Below are positions 58,775 through 64,000 of a stretch of 64,000 nucleotides of DNA, one piece after another (within the stretch, counting starts at the first letter, position 1; each line of letters opens with the position of its first letter). Source of the stretch: Camillea tinctor (taxonomy: Eukaryota > Ascomycota > Sordariomycetes > Xylariales > Xylariaceae). The stretch lies in NCBI GenBank assembly GCA_022578605.1, contig MU394122.1:147204-211203 (forward strand), given 5' to 3'. Below the pieces are notes generated by a model. It made no database searches and was not told where the DNA came from. It was given only the letters and a program-made list of their open reading frames with translations. The position numbers and the translations under genes were made by a program.

Positions 58775-61465
58775 ATGCCCACTCAAGTTCGTATCTTTGC
58801 TATGCCAAAGTCTCTTGGTGAGACTCTTGCCTCTAGCTCACCCTCGTCTATACCTCGATCTCTTCCAGACGATCCCATCGTCATCCCAACGAGTCCTAAA
58901 TTGAGACCTCAGGTTCCCATAATGAACACGATAACGGAAAACCCCAAGGATCGTGGTATCACATTTGCTGGTCAGGATGACCTGCCCAAGCTACCTATTC
59001 CTGAATTAGAGAGCACTTGCAAGAAATACCTTGCCGCTCTAAAGCCGCTTCAGGGGCCCAGGGAGCACGCAGAAACCAAACTTGCAGTTCAGGAATTTCT
59101 CAGCACGGATGGGCCCGAGCTACAGGAAAAGTTGCAGAAGTATGCCGAAGGAAGGACCAGTTATATAGAACAATTCTGTAAGTCGGGTCTCTTTACATCT
59201 CGACGACATGTGTCCGCTGACCCATGCATATATACGAAGGGTATGATTCCTATTTGAACTTCGACAATCCCGTGGTCCTCAACTTGAATCCTTTCTTTTT
59301 ACTGGAGGACGACCCCACGCCAGCAAGAAACAACCAGGTCACCCGCGCAGCATCTGTAGTCGTGTCCGCGCTCGAATTCGTACGAGCTGTTCGTCGGGAG
59401 GAGTTACCCCCGGATACCGTCAAGGGGAAACCCTTGGATATGTATCAGTATTCTCGTCTATTCGGTACTGCACGAGTTCCCACAGACCATGGTTGTCAAA
59501 TTGAGCAGGATCCAGAGTCGAAACATATCGTGGTGCTTTGTCACGGCCAATTTTACTGGTTCGACGTATTAGACGACAATTCAGACCTTCTCATGAGTGA
59601 AAGGGACATCTCTGTAAACCTGCAGACAATTATTGACGATGCTGCGCAAACGCCCATCCAGGAAGCTGCCAAAGGTGCATTGGGTATTTTAAGTACGGAA
59701 AACAGGAAGATCTGGTCAGGGTTGAGAGATGTCTTGACCAAAGAAGAGGGCTCCAACAACGCAGATTGTCTCGGCATCGTTGACTCGGCTCTGTTCATGC
59801 TTTGCCTGGATTACACTGAACCAGACAGCGCGGCAGCTCTATGTCAAAACATGTTATGCGGCACGAACGAAGTGGTGAAGGGTGTGCAGATTGGCACTTG
59901 CATCAACCGCTGGTATGATAAACTCCAGATCATAGTTTGCAAAAACGGTAGCGCCGGTATCAACTTTGAACACACTGGCGTTGATGGTCACACGGTTCTT
60001 CGGTTCGCCAGCGACGTTTATACAGACACGATCCTACGTTTTGCGAGAACTATCAATGGGAAAGCCCCAACCCTATGGAAAACCACGAGCCCAGACCCTT
60101 CCAAACGAGATCCTGAGAGCTTTGGAGACGTCAACACGACACCCCACAAATTAGAATGGGATATGTCCCCTGAGCTCAATATTGCCGTACGCTTTGCGGA
60201 AACGAGACTGGCAGATCTTATCGGACAGAATGAGTTCGAATGCTTGGACTTCAGTGGTTATGGCAAGAATTTCATCACTTCTATGGGTTTCTCCCCAGAC
60301 GCTTTTGTGCAGATGGCTTTCCAAGCAGCTTACTACGGATTATATGGGCGGGTTGAATGTACCTATGAGCCAGCAATGACCAAGTTTTACCTACACGGTC
60401 GAACAGAAGCCATCAGGACAGTAACAGACGAATCGGTGGACTTTGTTCAGACATTCTGGGCCGACAACCCAGCCGAGATGAAGGTAGAAGCTTTGCGGAA
60501 AGCCTGTCAACGGCATGTCAACAGTACCCGAGAGTGCGCCAAGGCAGAAGGCTGTGATAGACATCTTTATGCCCTTTTCTGTCTCTGGCAAAGATTCCTA
60601 GATGATGACAACAGATCTCCCAGCAGTGCAGGATATTCGAGCTCGTTTGAGACCAACTCTGAGCGCGGATCTGTCATTGGCAGTCCCCCCAAAAGTTCCG
60701 TGGCATCCGGGAGTGAAGATAGTAGGACACGCGGACGGGGTGATAGCACCACCTCACGGTCACGGGACCACCCTGTCCCTCAAATATTTGCCGATGGCGG
60801 TTGGGACAAGCTCAACAACACTATCCTATCAACATCCAATTGCGGCAACCCGTCACTCCGACAGTTTGGGTTCGGCCCTACGTCAGGAGACGGCTTCGGC
60901 ATAGGGTACATCATCAAGGACGAGAGCATCAACATCTGCGTGTCTAGCAAGCACCGGCAGACGAAGCGGTTCATCGACACGCTTGAGAGTTACTTGCTGG
61001 AGATCCGCCGCGTGCTACGCATCACGAACCGCAAGTCCACAAGCACCAAGCAGAGCCGTGCCCGCGAGATCGACGTCACCAAGGTCAAGGCAAGCAATCG
61101 CCTCAAATCCCGCGGTCGCATGATCACCGGCACCGAGAGCCTGCGCGCCCTCGCCAACAGAGCATCGACGACAGGTACTCGCTCCCCGACTGAGGAGAGC
61201 CTCATGATGAGCGAGGACGACGAGCTCGGCGGATGTAAGTTCAGACCCCCTTTTGTTTCTATATGCATATGCCCATCTACTTAAGGAAAATTGACACTAA
61301 TGGTGCATATTTACAGACGGCTTCTTCGATGCGGGAATGCTGCTTCAGGCCCTGAAGGCGCGGGGCGAGGCGTTCGATCCGGGTGAGGCCAAGGCCTCGG
61401 AGAGAGCGGCCGCCAACGCGAGACGCAGGGATGTAGGGAAGAAGTTGCGGTTGGTGGAGTACTGA
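58775..61465 (+). CDS. Carnitine O-acetyltransferase, cytosolic FacC/YAT type
   Basis: Three exons, 58775-59177, 59240-61234 and 61317-61465, giving 848 aa; introns GTAAGT...CGAAG and GTAAGT...TTACAG. The enzyme swaps acetyl between CoA and carnitine so that acetyl units can cross organelle membranes. The choline/carnitine acyltransferase fold is clear: LPKLPIPELESTCKKYLAAL near the start, YLNFDNPVVLNLNPFFLLED, catalytic His379 in FEHTGVDGHT, and the C-terminal FGFGPTSGDGFGIGYIIKDE. There is no mitochondrial presequence and no C-terminal peroxisome signal (it ends LRLVEY), which points to the cytosolic class (Aspergillus FacC, yeast Yat-type) needed for growth on acetate or fatty acids. A Ser-rich insert of about 60 residues (SPSSAGYSSSFETNSERGSV...) and a basic C-terminal extension lengthen it beyond the catalytic core. 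Confidence 0.94.
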
Positions 61466-61690
61466 GGGAGGTGATCTATATTGCATAGCAGAATGAATGG
61501 TTGAATTTCTTTCAAGATGTACTTTACATGACCATGAGAGAATGTCTTGGGCTAGCTACGGAGTAGGAGTTGTAGGGAGCATCTTATTACAATATCAGTT
61601 ACCATCCATCCACACCTTTGCGAACACCCCCACATTAGGAACACCAAAATATATAACAAACCACCAAAACACCACAACTTCAATAATATA
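61466..61690. other. 3' flank of the carnitine acetyltransferase gene
   Basis: Normal-composition spacer that becomes A-rich (CACCAAAACACCACAAC) and grades into the AT isochore. Confidence 0.5.
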
Positions 61691-64000
61691 TAAAAATTCC
61701 TAAAAAAAATAGTAAAAATAAAATAAATATATAATAAAAATGCCTTTCTCTAATTAATTTATATACTTAATTAAAGCTTAAATAATGCAACTAAAATGCA
61801 TGCATATTAACAAGTGTACTATAAGCTTATTTAGCTTTTTTAATGCAAAATATAGCAGTATAAAGTAATATTATAAGTATGTAAAAAAATAAAAAAGTGC
61901 AATATTAAATATGCAACTGCGCTGCACATTAAATGTTGCTATTTTTTTATTTTATTTATTAATGTTAATATTAGTTTTTATTTTATTTATGTAAAATGCT
62001 ATATATTTTTTAATATATAATAATTATATTAAATGTTAATTATAATAAAAAACTTTAATGTTTTTATTAAATATTATTTTAAACTTTTTTAAGCTTTTTT
62101 TATAGTTTTTTTTATAGTTATTTATTTTTAATTAATAAACTTTTATTTTAATTTTTTTTAAAAAGTTAATTACGACTTTTTTTTAATTTAAATATTTTTT
62201 TATAACAATATAGGTTTTTTTTAATTAACGTTTTTAATATTTTTTATTAGTTTTTTAACATTTTTTAATTACTATTTTAACTTTTATTAATTGTTTTTAT
62301 AACTATAACTTTTTTATTTTATTAAATATTTAAAATTTATTTAATTTATTTAATGCTTTATAATAGTTTTAATTTTAAAATTTTTTTTATTTTTTTTTAT
62401 TTTTTTAATTATTTTTAATTAGTTTAAAAAATAGTGCTATTTAATAAAAAAGATTTTTTTATTAAGTTTTTTAAATAATTAAATAATTAAAATTATTAAG
62501 TAAATTTTTATAGTTTTAAGTAATTTTAATTTATATATTAATTATTTTACTTTTTTTAATTTTTTATAAATTTGCATGTTATTAAAAAAATTTTTAAGTT
62601 AATTTTTTAAATAAATAGTATTTTTAATATAACTTTAAATAAATTTAATTTTTTTTATTAAATTTAATTAAATAATATTTTTAATTATAAATTTATTTAG
62701 CTTTAATAGTAATAAAATTTATTATTAATTTTGTATTTTTATATAAATGTTTTTTTAAATATTGTATTTTTTTAAATAGTTAAAATTTTATATTATTTTT
62801 AATTAAAACGTTATTAAATTTTAGCAAATAATAATTAAAAAGTTATTTATAAAAAAATAATTAAATTGCTTTTAAATATGCTATATTTAAATTTTATTAT
62901 AATTTAAGTAATAATTTTATTTAATTATTTTTTAAATTTTTAAAATAATAATATTTAATAATTATTTTAACTATTTAATTTTTTTTAAATAGTTTATTTA
63001 TTTAAAAATAATAAATTATTATTATTAAAAGTTATGTTTTAAGCGCTTTTTATATTTTTTTTTAAAAATTTTAAAATAAATTTACAGTTTTAATTTAAAA
63101 TAATTTTACTAAATACTTTTTAATTAAATAGTAATAATTATTATATTAATGCTTTTATTTAATTTTTTGCTATATAGTATATATTTTTAAATATAAATAA
63201 AAATTACTTTAATATAACATAAATATTTATTATTAAAGCGTTAAAGTGTAATTTATATTTTTTTAATTTTAATAGTTGCTATAAAATGCTTATAAAAAAA
63301 TTAAAAAAAGCTTAATTATAAAATTATTTAATTTAATTAATTAGTAATTTTTAAATAACTTATTTTAATTTATGCAATAAAGCTTATAAATTAAATAATA
63401 TTTAATATATTGTTTAATTAGCTTTATTTTTTTTTAAATAGCGTACTTTTTTAATTTTTTTATTATTTTATTTATATTAAAATAGTATTTATTATTATAA
63501 GTTAATATTAAAACTTTTTTAATTATAAATTTAAATATATAAAAATAATTGTTTTTTTATTAATTAATATTATATAAAAGTTTTTTATAAATATTAAAAA
63601 AATAGTTAAACTTTAAAAAAAATTTAACGTTTTTATTAAAAAAAATTTTTAATGTAATAATTATGTTTTAATATTTTAAATTATTTATATATTTTTTAAT
63701 AAATTTTATTATTATATTTTTATTTATAATAGTTTTATTATTTTTAACTATATATATTTAATTAAAAATAAGTTTTTTATTAGTTTTTTTTAAAGCATTT
63801 TTTATATTATATTTATTATTAATTATGTGTAATTTATTTAAAGCATTAAAAATATAGTTAAAATGTTTAAAAAAGTAATAAACTTAAAACTTATAACAAA
63901 AAAAGTAAATAAAAGCGTTTATTAACTTTATATTAAATTTATTTATTAATATAATATTAAGTAATATTTAATTTAAAATATTTTTAATTATAAAATAATT
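61691..64000. other. Extremely AT-rich isochore, probable RIP-mutated heterochromatin
   Basis: From about 61.69 kb to the end the DNA is almost only A and T; sampled 60-base lines hold roughly 1-5 G/C bases, while the first 300 bases hold more. The remaining Cs are mostly followed by T or G (ACTT, GCTT, ACGT), with few CA dinucleotides, as expected after repeat-induced point mutation turns CpA into TpA. No long frame survives. It may be a RIP-degraded transposon block, a pericentromere or a subtelomere; no element ends can be recognised. Confidence 0.85.

Noticed and set aside
1..64000. Secondary-metabolite cluster around the MFS transporter, hydrolase and SDR
   Set aside because: These genes are more than 20 kb apart, and no PKS, NRPS, terpene synthase or cluster regulator lies in the window.

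Overview
The window is eukaryotic nuclear DNA from a filamentous ascomycete (Pezizomycotina, most likely Sordariomycetes). The evidence is short GT...AG introns (about 50-80 bp) with CTAAC-type branch sites, and fungus-specific families: a fungal rhodopsin-domain protein, a 2EXR protein, a PigL_N/HeLo-like domain, a fungal-type Ypt1, and Mcl1. There are no operons or bacterial signals. The genus cannot be named from the sequence alone.

Layout. 0-9 kb: SNU66/SART1 splicing factor, a low-complexity hypothetical protein, a small Cys-rich protein and an epoxide-hydrolase-type alpha/beta hydrolase. 9-17 kb: gene-poor, with a 5'-truncated NmrA-like pseudogene, a small nuclear-type basic protein, a hidden two-exon single-pass membrane protein of 86 aa, and an eight-exon rhodopsin-domain protein. 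17.1-21.4 kb: no gene seen. 21.4-32.7 kb: dense and mostly housekeeping: mcl1/ctf4, a divergent WD40 gene sharing its promoter, valyl-tRNA synthetase, a beta-trefoil-like protein with a hydrophobic tail, and a short-chain dehydrogenase. 32.7-37.9 kb: no convincing gene. 37.9-54.8 kb: a 991-aa mucin-like protein, ypt1, a probable mitochondrial protein, a 2EXR protein, a HeLo-like/PigL_N-Ras GTPase fusion, and an MFS transporter. 54.8-58.8 kb: gene-poor and rich in the palindrome TACCTAGGTA. 58.8-61.5 kb: a cytosolic-type carnitine acetyltransferase. From about 61.69 kb to the end the DNA is an extremely AT-rich isochore, typical of RIP-mutated heterochromatin.

The genes do not form one pathway or a biosynthetic cluster. 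The one regulatory unit I can support is the mcl1/WD40 divergent promoter, which carries a 14-bp palindrome made of two MluI cell-cycle boxes. The best candidate for an unusual system is the 491-aa protein at 49771-51420. It joins an N-terminal domain of the kind found on fungal NLR and cell-death proteins to a C-terminal Ras-type GTPase that lacks the usual catalytic glutamine and any prenylation motif.

Exon models were built by hand from splice motifs, phase and family alignment from memory. Each multi-exon model marked as such keeps a consistent frame from start to stop.
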